Shown piece by piece: positions 19,021 to 29,472 of a stretch of DNA of 64,000 nt. The DNA is from Thiosocius sp963753845 (GTDB taxonomy: Bacteria > Pseudomonadota > Gammaproteobacteria > Chromatiales > Chromatiaceae). The stretch is taken from assembly GCA_963753845.1 (NCBI GenBank), contig CAVWEI010000007.1:1-64000 (forward strand), written 5' to 3'. Positions within the stretch are counted from its first letter, which is position 1, and each line of letters begins with the position of its first letter. Under the pieces are notes generated by a model, which saw only the letters and a program-made list of their open reading frames with translations, was not told the DNA's origin and ran no database searches. The position numbers were made by a program, and so were the translations under genes.

Positions 19021-20757
19021 TCACTGGATCGTCAGCTGCTCGCTGGCCAGGGTTTCATCGCGGATCTCGGCTTGGTTCCAATAGGCCTGCAGGCGTGAGA
19101 CCAGCGGCAGCTCTGCGTCCTGGAAAAGGTCGTCCAGGTATCCATTGGCGAGTGGCTGGTAGCGCAAGGTCGCCAGGATCTGCAGACTGCCCGGCGGGGC
19201 GTCAAATCGGTAGGTCACCCGGTCGCCGCCATTGTCGAAATCCTGATCGTCGTAGGCATCACCAACTACGGCGATATCGTCCGGCACATCATCCTTTTCG
19301 AAGCCAGACGGCGGAATCCGGTTGTCCTTCAGATAGCCTTCCGCACGCAGAAGGGTGTAGGTGAGGTGACCATCTGTGTTACCCATAATTGCCTCATAAA
19401 CCTGCACCTGGTCTTCACTGCTGATGACCTCGTGATGCGGTTCAAACTGCGTGGCGATTGTGTCTGAGTCGACACCTACGATGCTGCCATCAGCATTCAT
19501 GAGGCCTGAACGGAATATCTCTTCCCCTTGCTCGTCGAGAACCTGGAAATCGATCCAAACACGGCGTGAGGGGTAACCCGAAGGCAACTTGTGCCCTGCC
19601 TTGTTGATAACCTGGACATCGACTTCCAGTTGACCGTTGACCCTGACCGGAGAACCGATCTTGATCTCGGCCGCGCTCTTGAGGAATTCGCGGCTCGACG
19701 CGATCGCCTCATCGATTGCCTGCGAGGTCACGCCGAGGTCTGCGCGGTGCCGGTCAAGGATGTCCATGACTACGGTGTTGGACCCGGAAAAACCGTGACG
19801 CTTGAAGTTGTCGACGGGTGAAAGACGGCGTGGCCGATTGGCCATGCGTACGCCATCCGCCCCTTTCATATGACAGTCCTGACAGCTCTGCGGATTGTCG
19901 CCCTCGTCCGCGAAATCACTGTGCTCCCATTCGCTGTATATGGCCTGCTCGGGGAACTCGTGACCGGTCTCGCTACTGACGACATTGCCATTGCTGTCCA
20001 CCACGGGGGTCTTCAGATTGTGGCAGGTGCCACATACTGCTGACTCACTCATGTGGCCGGAGTGCGTTGGGGTGATGCCGGTCCAGCGGCGCATCAGGTT
20101 GATGAACGGGGCCCCGTACTGCCCGTAAGCAACACGTCTCGAGGTCTCGCCAACCGTCGGAATGGTAAAGCGGCCCGAGAACGACCCCTCTTCACCGAGA
20201 TCCTCACTGTCCTCGATTTGGTGGCAGACGGTGCAGCTGACACCCTCCATCGCCTCGTCATGGTACGGGTTTGCGGGATCCAGGATGCCGGTATCCGACA
20301 ACAGCGTGAGCTCATCGCCGTTGAACTCGGCCTCGAAGCTTGCCATAGGCGCGTGACAGCGCAGGCATTTCTCCGACATCACAGGGGCCAGATCCGGGTT
20401 GCGTTTCACTTCGCTGACGAACTTGGCATGGAACACAGGGTCGCGCGCCGCGTTTGCCATCATGGATGCCGACCACTCGGAATTGATCGACACATCGGTG
20501 CCGTTCTCGTCACGCAGCCTGTTGTGACAAGAACTGCAGTTTGCAGAACCGGAGAAATGTGTGGATTCAAATCCTGGGTCGTTTGCAGGTATCGGGATAT
20601 CGTTGCCCGGCGGGTCTGCGGGAGGTTGTACCGGGGGCTCTTCGACTGGTGGTGGTGACGGGTGATGCCACCAAGGCCCGAATCGCGCATGGGCGCCCGA
20701 TGAAAACATGGCGAAGATGAGAAACATGAAAATAGCGGTACGCAATAGAAAAGACAC
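19021..20757 (-). CDS. Secreted pentaheme cytochrome c
   Basis: A periplasmic or surface multiheme cytochrome c, 578 aa. An N-terminal signal peptide (cleavage probably after AHA, about residue 24) and a Pro-rich linker (33-58) precede five CXXCH heme motifs at about residues 74, 131, 175, 242 and 292. The second half (about 350-578) has no heme site and looks like a beta-rich domain. Additional His residues could serve as distal ligands. This pattern fits the cytochrome c554-like multiheme family of electron-transfer proteins. No partner reductase or cytochrome maturation gene lies nearby, so the redox partner is unknown. Confidence 0.85.
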   Translation of the reverse strand: MSFLLRTAIFMFLIFAMFSSGAHARFGPWWHHPSPPPVEEPPVQPPADPPGNDIPIPANDPGFESTHFSGSANCSSCHNRLRDENGTDVSINSEWSASMMANAARDPVFHAKFVSEVKRNPDLAPVMSEKCLRCHAPMASFEAEFNGDELTLLSDTGILDPANPYHDEAMEGVSCTVCHQIEDSEDLGEEGSFSGRFTIPTVGETSRRVAYGQYGAPFINLMRRWTGITPTHSGHMSESAVCGTCHNLKTPVVDSNGNVVSSETGHEFPEQAIYSEWEHSDFADEGDNPQSCQDCHMKGADGVRMANRPRRLSPVDNFKRHGFSGSNTVVMDILDRHRADLGVTSQAIDEAIASSREFLKSAAEIKIGSPVRVNGQLEVDVQVINKAGHKLPSGYPSRRVWIDFQVLDEQGEEIFRSGLMNADGSIVGVDSDTIATQFEPHHEVISSEDQVQVYEAIMGNTDGHLTYTLLRAEGYLKDNRIPPSGFEKDDVPDDIAVVGDAYDDQDFDNGGDRVTYRFDAPPGSLQILATLRYQPLANGYLDDLFQDAELPLVSRLQAYWNQAEIRDETLASEQLTIQ

Positions 20758-21237
20758 GAGGGTCCTCCGGTGGGTCTCCAGTAATAATGACGGCTAGTTC
20801 CCGAAGCCGTTCTGGCTTGTGATTAGCGGCCTGGTTGGATCGAACTGAATACGACAACCCTTCTGGCGTCACCTACCGGTTCCCGCTATCACTGGCACGC
20901 GGCAGGAGGCTCCACCGATGTGGATAGCAGACGTGACGCAGTAACCAGTGTGGATATTTGTCGCGGATGGGCTTTTTTAGTGCCCCCGAAAAGACCATAG
21001 ACATGATGTCTTGACCTGCCCAGCCTCAACGTACGCGGGTTACGGCTAACGCCGATGACTGGTGCCCGATCGCGAATCCGACGCTCGATTCCATTGGCAG
21101 CCATCCCCCTCGTTCGTACTCGGCCCGGGGTTTGCCAGAGAACATCGTACTCGCGGCAATTTCAGTCAAGGCTCAACGTCGGTAGCAGTAGGCCAATGCT
21201 CAGGAAGATTTCCAACCTGACGGTCGGGCAATTCAGC
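20758..21237. other. Gene-free region upstream of cytochrome gene
   Basis: About 480 bp holding the promoter region of the pentaheme cytochrome gene (minus strand) and the 3' flank of the hydrolase gene. I see no gene, tRNA or repeat. Confidence 0.4.
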
Positions 21238-22860
21238 TCAATGCGCTCGCTCGGTGGCCGAAGCACATGCGCTGCCTTTGGCGTCCACGCATGAAAGCTC
21301 TAGGGGCAGCAGACCTCCCGAATCAGGTTGGGCGCTATTCTCTTCGTCTGCAAAGCACTGCTTTTTGTCATTGTCGGCAGAGAGTGGCAAGCCCTGGAGA
21401 ACGTGCCACAAAATGAACGCCTGGGTGAAGGTCGTAAAACGCTCGTTATAGATCGCGTTGTGGTTCGGTATCAACTTTGCATCGGTCTTGACGACCAGAT
21501 ACGGGTAGTTCGCCGCGTACTTTCCCGGCACGCTGCTGGTCAGCGTGATTGGCTTACTGTCCTTACATACTCGACCACTGTAGTCATTACCGCCTAATGC
21601 AACGGCCGCGGAAGCACTAATTAATGCCAATAGACTTTGTTGGTCCCAGGTGGCGGTGGGTTCGAGATAGGGGCACCCACATTTCGAATCATCCACTACT
21701 TTGGCTTCTTCGCCGCTGTCGCTTTCGTCGGTCAGGTCGTGGGTCACATATCTCGGATCGTGGCCGATGGTCTTGAGGATGCTTTCACGTTGTGCGGGAG
21801 ACTTCGCGTGCTGAAAGATCGTGCTCAGACCACGGCCAATAGGGAAGGCCACCCTGGTGGCACTGTCGGCATCCGAAGTGACGATCATCATCACCGGCTG
21901 TTGCGTCTTTCCGTAACACCGGTTGGTCGCGATATGAAACAAGGGCTCGTATAGCGAGCCTTCAAAGGCGGGATTGACCAGCATCACGAAGTCGCCAAAG
22001 CTCTTGGCCTCATCGTACCGGGTGTCATTGGTGTCGGTCGTGGTTCGTGCCGCGCGCTCCATCAAGGCGTGGGACAGGGCCGAATAGACGACCAAGCCGC
22101 CGAAGCTATGACCGGTGATGATGAGCTGTGTCCCGGGGGAATCCATCGTCTCACCTGCTTGCCGACTGTCCCGATAGTCGTTCAGCCGCGTCAGCAGTTC
22201 GAATACGCCCCCGCGCCCCACGCGTGCCGCAGTGTCCTTGCGAGACCAGAAGGACAGGTTGTTGAATGCACTGCCGAAGGGCAAGCCTCGCCAACCCACG
22301 TAGACGCCAACCACCGCCCGCTTTTCTTCTTTGGTATGCTCGTCAGTGAATAGTTTCTTCTCTGCCAAGTCGAGGCGCTCGAGCAGTCGCGAAAAGCACA
22401 CCACGTTGTTGTCGCACGCGCTCGCATTGTGCTTCCAACCGTGCGCGTAGACATAAATCAGCGTCTTACGGTTCTTCTCCTTCAAGTCTTTCAGAAGCGC
22501 TAACAGTGCGTCCATCTGCGCGCGATCGGCAAACCAGCCCTGGTCGTCGAACTCGACGAAGGAGAGAAAATATTCGCCGCTGTCAGGCGAATCTTCACTT
22601 CCGTCCTTGGCCTTGAATGACGCTGTGTAGTGACGGTGTTGAAGGGCTGGAGAAATACCCGAATCGTCCGACCCGGCTTCTTCGCAGGGGGGAAAGGCTG
22701 CCTTCGCAACGCTGCCATCGGCCAACTTGCGAGGCACTTCGCACTCAACGCCCATTGGCGCGGACCCCGCGGACGTTGCGGTTCGATAAGGCGTGAATTG
22801 CGCACACCCCGAAACCAGCATACCAGCGAGCAGCATGATCAGAAGTCGTTGTGTTGTCAT
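21238..22860 (-). CDS. Alpha/beta-hydrolase lipoprotein
   Basis: A predicted lipoprotein of 540 aa with lipobox VSGC (Cys near 19). The central part has an alpha/beta-hydrolase fold: YVYAHGWKHNA (oxyanion-hole region) near 135-145 and the nucleophile elbow GHSFGG near 255. It may be a serine esterase or lipase acting in the periplasm or outer membrane. Cys residues in the C-terminal half (CGCPY, KQCFAD, LSCVD) suggest disulfides. The substrate is unknown. It stands between the cytochrome gene and dinB, all on the minus strand, with no obvious operon link. Confidence 0.72.
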   Translation of the reverse strand: MTTQRLLIMLLAGMLVSGCAQFTPYRTATSAGSAPMGVECEVPRKLADGSVAKAAFPPCEEAGSDDSGISPALQHRHYTASFKAKDGSEDSPDSGEYFLSFVEFDDQGWFADRAQMDALLALLKDLKEKNRKTLIYVYAHGWKHNASACDNNVVCFSRLLERLDLAEKKLFTDEHTKEEKRAVVGVYVGWRGLPFGSAFNNLSFWSRKDTAARVGRGGVFELLTRLNDYRDSRQAGETMDSPGTQLIITGHSFGGLVVYSALSHALMERAARTTTDTNDTRYDEAKSFGDFVMLVNPAFEGSLYEPLFHIATNRCYGKTQQPVMMIVTSDADSATRVAFPIGRGLSTIFQHAKSPAQRESILKTIGHDPRYVTHDLTDESDSGEEAKVVDDSKCGCPYLEPTATWDQQSLLALISASAAVALGGNDYSGRVCKDSKPITLTSSVPGKYAANYPYLVVKTDAKLIPNHNAIYNERFTTFTQAFILWHVLQGLPLSADNDKKQCFADEENSAQPDSGGLLPLELSCVDAKGSACASATERAH

Positions 22861-22983
22861 GATCTTCTCCAGGGTCCGAGAAATCGCGGCTAATCATGAT
22901 TGTACCGAAACCGCTTTGGAGCAGCCGGTCAGCAGTAACCGGATGACTGCGCGCACTGACGGAACCCATCAATACAGATTTCA

Positions 22984-24195
22984 TCAGGGCTTGCGTTTTT
23001 CGGTCTGCGTTGCGCAGCCCAGCTGCAATATCCCCTTCCCGAAACGTTCTGTGGCACGGTCGATCGTCTCGAGCAAACGCTCGTCGCGTTCGCGAGTCCG
23101 GGACTGATCGAAGAGGTCGACCTGCGCCGACTCGGCCTGTTGCCAGTTGGTGATGCCCACGCCAATGAGCCGCACGGGTTTGCGCTGCAGGTTGCCGTGA
23201 AGAAGAAGCGCACGGGCCTCCCGCAGGATCACCCGTTCGTCGTGGGTCGGGACCGCAAGCTTGTGCTGGCGGGTGTGGGTCTCAAAACCTTCGAAACGGA
23301 TCTTCAGTGTTACGACTGAACCGGATAGACCTTCTCGCCGTGCCTTCGCGGCGACCTCGGCGGCCAGGCGACGCAATACATCGTGCAAGATACCGTTATC
23401 CCGGACATCCTCCTCGAAGGTGGTCTCTTTGGAGATACTTTTTCGGCCCCGTCCGGGTAGCACCTCATCGGAGGCGATTCCGCGGGCCTGATCGAGGAAG
23501 CTCGCTGCTGCACTCTTCCCAATCTGCTCCTGCAGGTATCGTAGTGGGATGACACGCAGTTGGGAGATGGTCTCTATCCCCAGACGCGAGAAGATCTTCT
23601 GGGTCTGGTGACCAAGTCCCCGTAGGCTCGCCACTGGCATTGGCGCAAGGAAATCCAGGACCTCGTCCGGGTAGACCACCATCAGGCCATCGGGCTTTCG
23701 GTGTTCGGATCCCAGCTTTGCGATGAGACGGTTCGGGCCGATACCCACCGATACGCGCAACCCCGTGACATCCAGGATCCGGCGCTTGATCTCCCGCCCG
23801 ATGTCTTCGGGTGATCCAAGCAGCTTCTCCAACCCCGTCAAATCCAGGTAGGCCTCGTCGACCGAGACGGGTTCGACGACCGGCGTGAATGTCCCCAGGA
23901 TCTCGAATATTTCCCGGGAGACCCGGGTGTACTTGGCCATGTCTGGGCGCAGAAATACCGCGTCTGGGCACCGGCGGTAGGCCTCCGCAATCGGCATGGC
24001 TGAGTGAATGCCAAACGACCTGGCCCGGTAGTTGGCTGCTGCCACCACACCCCGGTGGCCAGGCAGGGCACCTACCACCACGGGTCGCTCCCGGTACTCG
24101 GGGCAATCGCGCTGCTCGACGCTAGCATAAAAAGCATCGAGATCAGCATGTCCGACCCAGTGTTGGTTCGTGGGGGATGTCGTCTCCGAGGACAC
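22984..24195 (-). CDS. dinB: DNA polymerase IV
   Basis: Y-family translesion polymerase, 403 aa. Catalytic carboxylates are visible in HADLDAFYASVEQ (about 16-28) and VSVDEAYLDLTGL (about 104-116). The helix-hairpin-helix segment (ASLRGLGHQTQKIFSRLGIETI) and little-finger domain follow. It copies past damaged bases and is normally SOS-induced; I did not find a clear LexA box upstream. It is about 50 residues longer than E. coli DinB, mostly at the C-terminus. Confidence 0.93.
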   Translation of the reverse strand: MSSETTSPTNQHWVGHADLDAFYASVEQRDCPEYRERPVVVGALPGHRGVVAAANYRARSFGIHSAMPIAEAYRRCPDAVFLRPDMAKYTRVSREIFEILGTFTPVVEPVSVDEAYLDLTGLEKLLGSPEDIGREIKRRILDVTGLRVSVGIGPNRLIAKLGSEHRKPDGLMVVYPDEVLDFLAPMPVASLRGLGHQTQKIFSRLGIETISQLRVIPLRYLQEQIGKSAAASFLDQARGIASDEVLPGRGRKSISKETTFEEDVRDNGILHDVLRRLAAEVAAKARREGLSGSVVTLKIRFEGFETHTRQHKLAVPTHDERVILREARALLLHGNLQRKPVRLIGVGITNWQQAESAQVDLFDQSRTRERDERLLETIDRATERFGKGILQLGCATQTEKRKP

Positions 24196-24383
24196 TTCGA
24201 TTAACGACCGCGCAACGCGATGCCTGCATTCGGCATCACTCTGCCCTCAGTTTATCGATCATGCTGATTCTCTCAATCATGTGGGCAGGACTAGCCATTG
24301 GCAGTCTTGTTTCGGAAGCCGGTCGATCATTTCGCATCGTTCAACGCGTCACCGCTTACACGACACCCACGGGTGTATGTTCT

Positions 24384-24545
24384 TTACTTGATCTTCTCTC
24401 CGGTCTTTTCGATTGCCTTGCCCGCGGCCTCCATGTTTTCTCCAGTGTCCTTTTTTATGCCTTTCCAGGTGTCACCGCAGCCGGTCATCGCAACGACCAA
24501 TACCACCGCCATCAATAGCCGCCAATAAACTCCAACTTTCACCAT
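24384..24545 (-). CDS. Entericidin-like small lipoprotein
   Basis: A 53-aa lipoprotein starting at ATG 24545, which has a GAGGA Shine-Dalgarno 6 nt upstream (the frame is open to 24581). The signal peptide ends in lipobox MTGC, followed by DTWKGIKKDTGENMEAAGKAIEKTGEKIK, the amphipathic repeat typical of the entericidin A/B family. In E. coli these small membrane lipoproteins form a toxin/antidote pair linked to stationary-phase lysis. Only one member is present here, so a simple envelope-stress role is as likely. Confidence 0.82.
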   Translation of the reverse strand: MVKVGVYWRLLMAVVLVVAMTGCGDTWKGIKKDTGENMEAAGKAIEKTGEKIK

Positions 24546-24956
24546 CGTCTTCCTCGCTGGTTTGTGGTTGCAAAAGGGCAACCGGGGTGGACCGAATCAA
24601 ACCTGTCCTGGGTCTAACAGCCCAGTGCAGCGCGCAAAGTGAAGCAGACCCGGTTTCAAGGACATCGGACAATCCCATAGTATCAGGCAGGCACCGACCC
24701 AGGCTTCGGTACTTCCTCACTGCCGAACTGTGAACTCGCTCAAAATCCGGCACACTTTGTGGAAGTGTTCGGCGTGACTGCCACCGCCCTGTCACGCCGC
24801 TTCGTGTCGCAGGCACCGCCGCCGTTCGCCAGAGCGGCCGGTCTCAGGCAAACCTGCCGCGGGCGCCTGCCCCTGAGACAAAACCCGTTGCGGCCTGCTA
24901 TCGTCAACCACCGCAAAGAATCCAGTTTCCTCTTTCTGACCCGAGCTTCCTGCGAT
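24546..24956. other. Divergent promoter region
   Basis: About 410 bp between the entericidin-like gene (minus) and the nucleotide-transporter gene (plus). It must carry promoters in both directions. I see no gene or clear regulatory motif. Confidence 0.4.
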
Positions 24957-26364
24957 ATGACCCAACTGACGACCACAGAAAGGTTTCTGCGTTTGTTCAC
25001 CGAAGTGAAGCCCGGAGAAGGCAGCACTGCATTGATGATGTTTGCCAACGTCTTCCTGATTCTGCTGGCCTACTATTTTATCAAGCCACTTCGGGAGGGA
25101 TGGATCGCCATATCGGATATCCAGGGATTGTCGAAGATGGAGGTCAAGGCCTATTCCAGCTTCGCGCAAAGCATTATCCTGCTGTTCGTCGTCGGCTGGT
25201 ATGCGCGGCTCTCCGAGCGTTGGGACAGGAGTCACGCTTTTTACCCGCGCAACGCTGTTCTGCATATCCAATATGGTGATCTTCTGGTTCCTGCAGCCCA
25301 ATTTCTTTTTAGAGCAGCTGCCGCTGTCGGGCATCATCTACTACCTGTGGGTCGGGATGTTCGGTGTGTTCGTGGTTGCCCAGTTCTGGACCTTCTGCGC
25401 CGACATCTACACCGACGAACGCGGCAAGCGTATGTTGCCGTTGATTGCCGTAGGTGCTACGGCAGGCGCCGCCGCGGGCTCCTGGTTGGTGGACCGTCTG
25501 GTCGATTCCGGGCTCGTACCGACCGAGGCATTGCTGCTGGTCGCTACCGCTCCGCTTGTTGTCTCCATACTGCTGGTACGCCGGGTCGATAGACAGCTGG
25601 GGCAGCGGAGTGAGGTGGACAAGACGATGGCACCCGCGAAGTCCTCGCCAGATACAGAAGAACTGCGGGAGACAAGTATCTGGAGCGGTGCAAGACTCGT
25701 GCTGGTCAGCCGGTTCCTGCTGCTGGCAGCCCTGGTGACCCTGTTCACCAACTGGGTCAACACCAATGGCGAAAACCTGTTGTTCCGGGTCGTCCAGGAG
25801 AATCTGGCAGAGCAGGCCCAGGGTCAAGGTCTCACAGGTGGCCGCGAGCTGCTGGCATTCGTACGCGACGGCACCACGGCCTTTTACGGTAATTTCTACT
25901 TCTGGGTGAACAGTGTGGCACTGCTGCTGCAGGCGTTCGTCGCCTCACGCCTGCTGAAGTACGGTGGATTTGCAGCCATTCTCCTGATCCTGCCGGTCAT
26001 TGCACTCACGTCTTACACGGTCATGGCGCTGCTGCCGATACTGGCGATCGTCAAAATGATGAAGGTTGCAGAGAATGCAACGGACTATTCGCTGAACAAC
26101 ACATCCCGCCACGTACTCTGGCTGCCCGTCAGCTCTGCCATGAAATTTCATGGCAAGCCAGCCATTGATACCCTGTATGTACGTCTCGGTGATGGTCTGG
26201 CGGCGATCACGGTACTGATCGGGGTGCACGTGCTGGCCCTGGCCACCAACCAATTCTTTTTATTCAACGTGTTCCTGGTGCTTTGCTGGCTGGTGGCGGG
26301 CGTATTGCTCGTCAGGGAACATCGTCGCGCTTCGGATGCCGCATCACGCGAAGGGATCGCCTGA
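24957..26364 (+). CDS. NTT/Tlc-type nucleotide transporter-like protein (one frame break)
   Basis: A multi-pass membrane protein of 468 aa after correction, resembling the ATP/ADP translocase (NTT/Tlc) branch related to MFS transporters: FLRLFTEVKPGEGSTALMMF at the N-terminus, about 10-12 hydrophobic segments, and ADIYTDERGKRMLPLIAVGAT mid-protein. Characterised members exchange ATP, ADP or other nucleotides across membranes; free-living relatives have unproven substrates. The start is ATG 24957. The reading frame changes near 25229: removing one base from GACAGGAGTCACG restores WDRVTLFTRATLFC. It lies beside a periplasmic phosphatase/ATP-grasp cluster, which may be meaningful. Confidence 0.72.
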
Positions 26365-26372
26365 CCCGGACG

Positions 26373-27260
26373 CTACTGTTCCAGTTGCTGCAAAAGGCGG
26401 TCCAGCCGCTCGTCCCTCGGCAGGCGGTAGTCAAACCCATATAAGGATGACTCCCAACTGCCGTACATCGGATTCGGCAGAATAATCCATTCCCTGCCCC
26501 AGCGGCCGGCGTGCCTCGCGGCCAGGGCCCGGCGTTTATCCGAATCAGATTTCGCACCACTCACGAAATCATTCAAGTCGTCACCCACCAGCAGCAGCAC
26601 CCGGTATCTTGAGGCGACCCTGGCGCGCTGAATTGATTTGCCCGACGATGGCGTGCCGTCGTTCAACAAAAGTCGATCCGGCCCTGGAAGCGGCAACCCA
26701 AGTGCCCGCAGGTTCCGTGTGGTGCAGTCACGCAAGGCCTCACGCCGCGCGCTGTTGTAGAAAACCGTGACACCCCTTGCGACAGCATGGTCAATAAAAT
26801 CCTTCGCTCCCGGGATGGCCGGCACCGCAGACTCGTCGCACCACTCCGCAAAATGCTGCTGCGAATGGCTGCCGTATTCCCGGATTATCCGCGCATTGTA
26901 ATGGCTCGTATCCAGCACCGTCTGATCGAGGTCCAGTATGATCGCGGGCGGTAGATGCGCGTGGCCATCACCCTGCTCGAGGGCTGCCACCCAATGCGGA
27001 TCCAGGAGTGCGCGGTCCAGGTTCGATGCCGCGAGCCGGTAGGCCTGCAACGTAGTCGCCGCATATTCCACCGACGTCTGTGTCCACAACGCAGCATTCA
27101 GGTTCTCATGAGTATCGACTTCCGCCTGATGTGTACTGCACCCTTGCAGCAACACCATCAACAGCATCGCCGACAGCAATCGCAACGGGCTTTGGGGGAA
27201 ATACATCGCAGGTGCGCAAGGGACCTTTCCGTGGCGGCGGCGATGCGACATGATCATCAT
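26373..27260 (-). CDS. HAD acid phosphatase, e(P4)-like lipoprotein
   Basis: A surface or periplasmic acid phosphatase/5'-nucleotidase of the class C (lipoprotein e(P4)) type, 295 aa. The DxDxT nucleophile motif ILDLDQTVLDTS is near 107, FAEWCDESAVPAIPGAKDF near 136, and the metal-binding GDDLNDF near 222. Lipobox LLQGC is at residue 41 counted from ATG 27260; a shorter start at residue 19 would give a normal-length signal. ATG 27260 overlaps the stop of the upstream gene (ATGA), so translation is coupled. Known relatives dephosphorylate NMN and nucleoside monophosphates. Last gene of a four-gene exported-protein operon. Confidence 0.85.
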   Translation of the reverse strand: MMIMSHRRRHGKVPCAPAMYFPQSPLRLLSAMLLMVLLQGCSTHQAEVDTHENLNAALWTQTSVEYAATTLQAYRLAASNLDRALLDPHWVAALEQGDGHAHLPPAIILDLDQTVLDTSHYNARIIREYGSHSQQHFAEWCDESAVPAIPGAKDFIDHAVARGVTVFYNSARREALRDCTTRNLRALGLPLPGPDRLLLNDGTPSSGKSIQRARVASRYRVLLLVGDDLNDFVSGAKSDSDKRRALAARHAGRWGREWIILPNPMYGSWESSLYGFDYRLPRDERLDRLLQQLEQ

Positions 27261-28156
27261 TGCTCGGCGGCTTCGGGGTGCTCTGCCAGCATCAATTTAT
27301 GAATCGGCTTGATCATCTCACTCAGCCAGGTGCCGCCCCTGGAGTCCTCCACCAGTCCGACGACAATGTATCTGAGACCACCGATCTCCACGATCGCGCT
27401 GTCTCCATGCCATCGTTTCCAGGAGCCGGACTTACGGAAGATTTCCACCTCGGGATATTCTGCGAGGCCCTTGACGAATTTGTGATTGATTCCCGGGTCG
27501 CCAAGCATCGATTTCATTACGACACTGAGCCTTTTGCCGACCACCTGCCCGGTTTCCAGCAGGTAGTAAAACCGTGCGACCTGCATGGCGGTCGCGCCGT
27601 GCGAAAGTTTATGCAGAGGATCTCGCTTGTAGGCCGCGGACTTACCGTATTCCTTGCCAACCCAAAGGCCGCCGTTCACCTTCGGGTCATAGAGATGGAA
27701 CTCCTCTGATTGCAGAATCTCCAGGAGGCGCTGCTTGCCGATGCGCTTGAGCATACGCGTCGCATCCACGTTGGAAGAATAGCGGATCATTCGGGTCAGG
27801 GACTCGCGCGTTTCCTGGTCGAGGGTCATATTCCCTTCCCTGATCTCGACAAAGGCGCCCAGCAGTATCGCGATCTTGGGAACGCTTGCGGCATAGATCA
27901 TATGGTTGCCGTTCACCGCGGCCACTCGCGGCTTGTCCAGATCTGTGATGTCGACCAGAACAACCGCAAGTTTCTTGTTCTTTATGGCCCGGGCATGGCC
28001 CAGCCATGCCAGAATTTCTTCCAGCTTGCCCTGCAGAACCGGATCATTGCTGTCCCAAAGAACAGGAAATCTGTCGTCGCTGCCTGCCCAGGTGGGCAGT
28101 GCGGCGATCAGAAGAATGCAGACGAACAGGCCTCGTAACATGCGGTATCCGTGCAT
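27257..28156 (-). CDS. Secreted class A beta-lactamase-like serine hydrolase 1
   Basis: Exported serine hydrolase, 299 aa, with a signal peptide cleaved after TWA (about 24). The penicillin-recognising triad is complete: SVPK (SxxK) near 91, YSSN (SxN) near 125, and KSG near 242. It matches the class A beta-lactamase/PBP fold, but the usual Omega-loop ExxLN is not evident, so beta-lactamase activity is doubtful. It could be a peptidase, esterase or transpeptidase-like enzyme. It is 2 bp from, and in the same unit as, a second SxxK hydrolase and overlaps the phosphatase gene. Confidence 0.8.
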   Translation of the reverse strand: MHGYRMLRGLFVCILLIAALPTWAGSDDRFPVLWDSNDPVLQGKLEEILAWLGHARAIKNKKLAVVLVDITDLDKPRVAAVNGNHMIYAASVPKIAILLGAFVEIREGNMTLDQETRESLTRMIRYSSNVDATRMLKRIGKQRLLEILQSEEFHLYDPKVNGGLWVGKEYGKSAAYKRDPLHKLSHGATAMQVARFYYLLETGQVVGKRLSVVMKSMLGDPGINHKFVKGLAEYPEVEIFRKSGSWKRWHGDSAIVEIGGLRYIVVGLVEDSRGGTWLSEMIKPIHKLMLAEHPEAAEQ

Positions 28157-28158
28157 CC

Positions 28159-29472
28159 TCAGGACGCAGGTTTGGCCCCCACGACCTGCTTGGCGGGTTG
28201 GGCTTCCGGGTTGGCCTGCTGGATAAGGCGGTGAATCCTGGTGCCCATCGTCTGGTGATCGACTGCCGAGTTTTCGCGCAACACGTTGGAGATCAACGTC
28301 GACATGTAGAACAGCCGGTTGTCACCCGGCGGGTACTCGATGATCGCAACCGAGTTCATGTAGTTTCTGACATTGCCTTTGTAGGCGCCGCACTTGAAGT
28401 CCGGCTCTTTCTTGCACTCGTAGAGTGAGCCCGATTTGAAATAAACCGCCGAATCGGTGAGCGCGGGAGACGATGCATAGCGGATACGCCGCTCGGTCAT
28501 GTACAGCAGGCGCTTGATCTGGCGGCTTGAAAACTCGTCGACCAGCCGCCCCTGTTCCATGCGCAGGAGGTATCTCATCAGCTCCCGTGCGGTACCGTAG
28601 CTGTTGCCTCCGCCGTTGACCTTCTTCTTACCCATGTGGGTGAAGAAGCTGCCCTGGCGCAGCTGCTCCAGATCCAGACCGTTGCGCGTAATGGGCTCGA
28701 AGAAGGTCTGCTGGAACAGTTCGGTCAGCTCACGGGCGGGGGTGTCTTTGAAGAAACGCTCGATCTCGGCCTCCGGCACCGGGTAGTCCTTGCCGAAATG
28801 ACGCAGCAGCATCGCCTCGCGCATGGTCATGGCGGCAGCCGCGTTGGAACTCACCGACAGGGTCCAGTCCAGATACTCCCACAGGGAGCCCTGGTCACCG
28901 ACCTGCATGGTCCGCCGGGTCAGCTTGTTGGTATCGACGTCGAAGATGCGGATCTTGTGGTGATCCGATTGACTGAACGCGTCCGCGGTTACGACAGTAT
29001 TCTTGAGTATCTCGCGACGCTTCTCGATATCATCCGGCCAGGCGTCGGCCAGTGCCTGGAAAAGACCCAGCGCGACGACCAGCTTGCCGACACTGCCGAC
29101 ATTCTGCCGAAAGTCGCCGCGGTGTTCCGCATAACGCGGCTTTTCCGGATTGGACAGATCCAGTACTGCAATACCGTACTGATTCGCCCGACTCCCAAGC
29201 AGTCCCAGGATCTCCTTCGTAAAGAGCGGATCGGGCGCGGGCAACTCCATATTCCGATAATCGAGCAGACGCAGGTCGACCGCCGCCGTTGGCAGCAGTG
29301 CACCGGGCGGCTGTTTTGTCCCTGGAATCGTACCTTCCTCGACCAGACGCACACCCTCGACCCGGCGAATGCCGGTTTCCGTGTAACCGTCTATCGGGTA
29401 GGCCTGCACCAGTGCAGGTATGATCAACACGGAAAGGACCAACGAGGCCCCAAGATGGGTGATTCTATTCAT
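28159..29472 (-). CDS. Secreted class A beta-lactamase-like serine hydrolase 2
   Basis: Second exported serine hydrolase, 437 aa, with signal peptide ending LVQA (about 24). Motifs are SVGK (SxxK) near 128, SVSSN near 206, and KSGS near 369. It has a longer N-terminal extension (about 25-110) than hydrolase 1 and only distant similarity to it, so these are paralogues specialised for different roles rather than a recent duplication. Its start overlaps the stop of the preceding ATP-grasp gene by 8 bp. The substrate is unknown; a cell-wall or cyanophycin-like peptide is possible. Confidence 0.78.
   Translation of the reverse strand: MNRITHLGASLVLSVLIIPALVQAYPIDGYTETGIRRVEGVRLVEEGTIPGTKQPPGALLPTAAVDLRLLDYRNMELPAPDPLFTKEILGLLGSRANQYGIAVLDLSNPEKPRYAEHRGDFRQNVGSVGKLVVALGLFQALADAWPDDIEKRREILKNTVVTADAFSQSDHHKIRIFDVDTNKLTRRTMQVGDQGSLWEYLDWTLSVSSNAAAAMTMREAMLLRHFGKDYPVPEAEIERFFKDTPARELTELFQQTFFEPITRNGLDLEQLRQGSFFTHMGKKKVNGGGNSYGTARELMRYLLRMEQGRLVDEFSSRQIKRLLYMTERRIRYASSPALTDSAVYFKSGSLYECKKEPDFKCGAYKGNVRNYMNSVAIIEYPPGDNRLFYMSTLISNVLRENSAVDHQTMGTRIHRLIQQANPEAQPAKQVVGAKPAS

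Noticed and set aside
27257..29472. The two SxxK hydrolases as antibiotic-resistance beta-lactamases
   Set aside because: The Omega-loop Glu pattern is not evident and the operon context does not suggest resistance.
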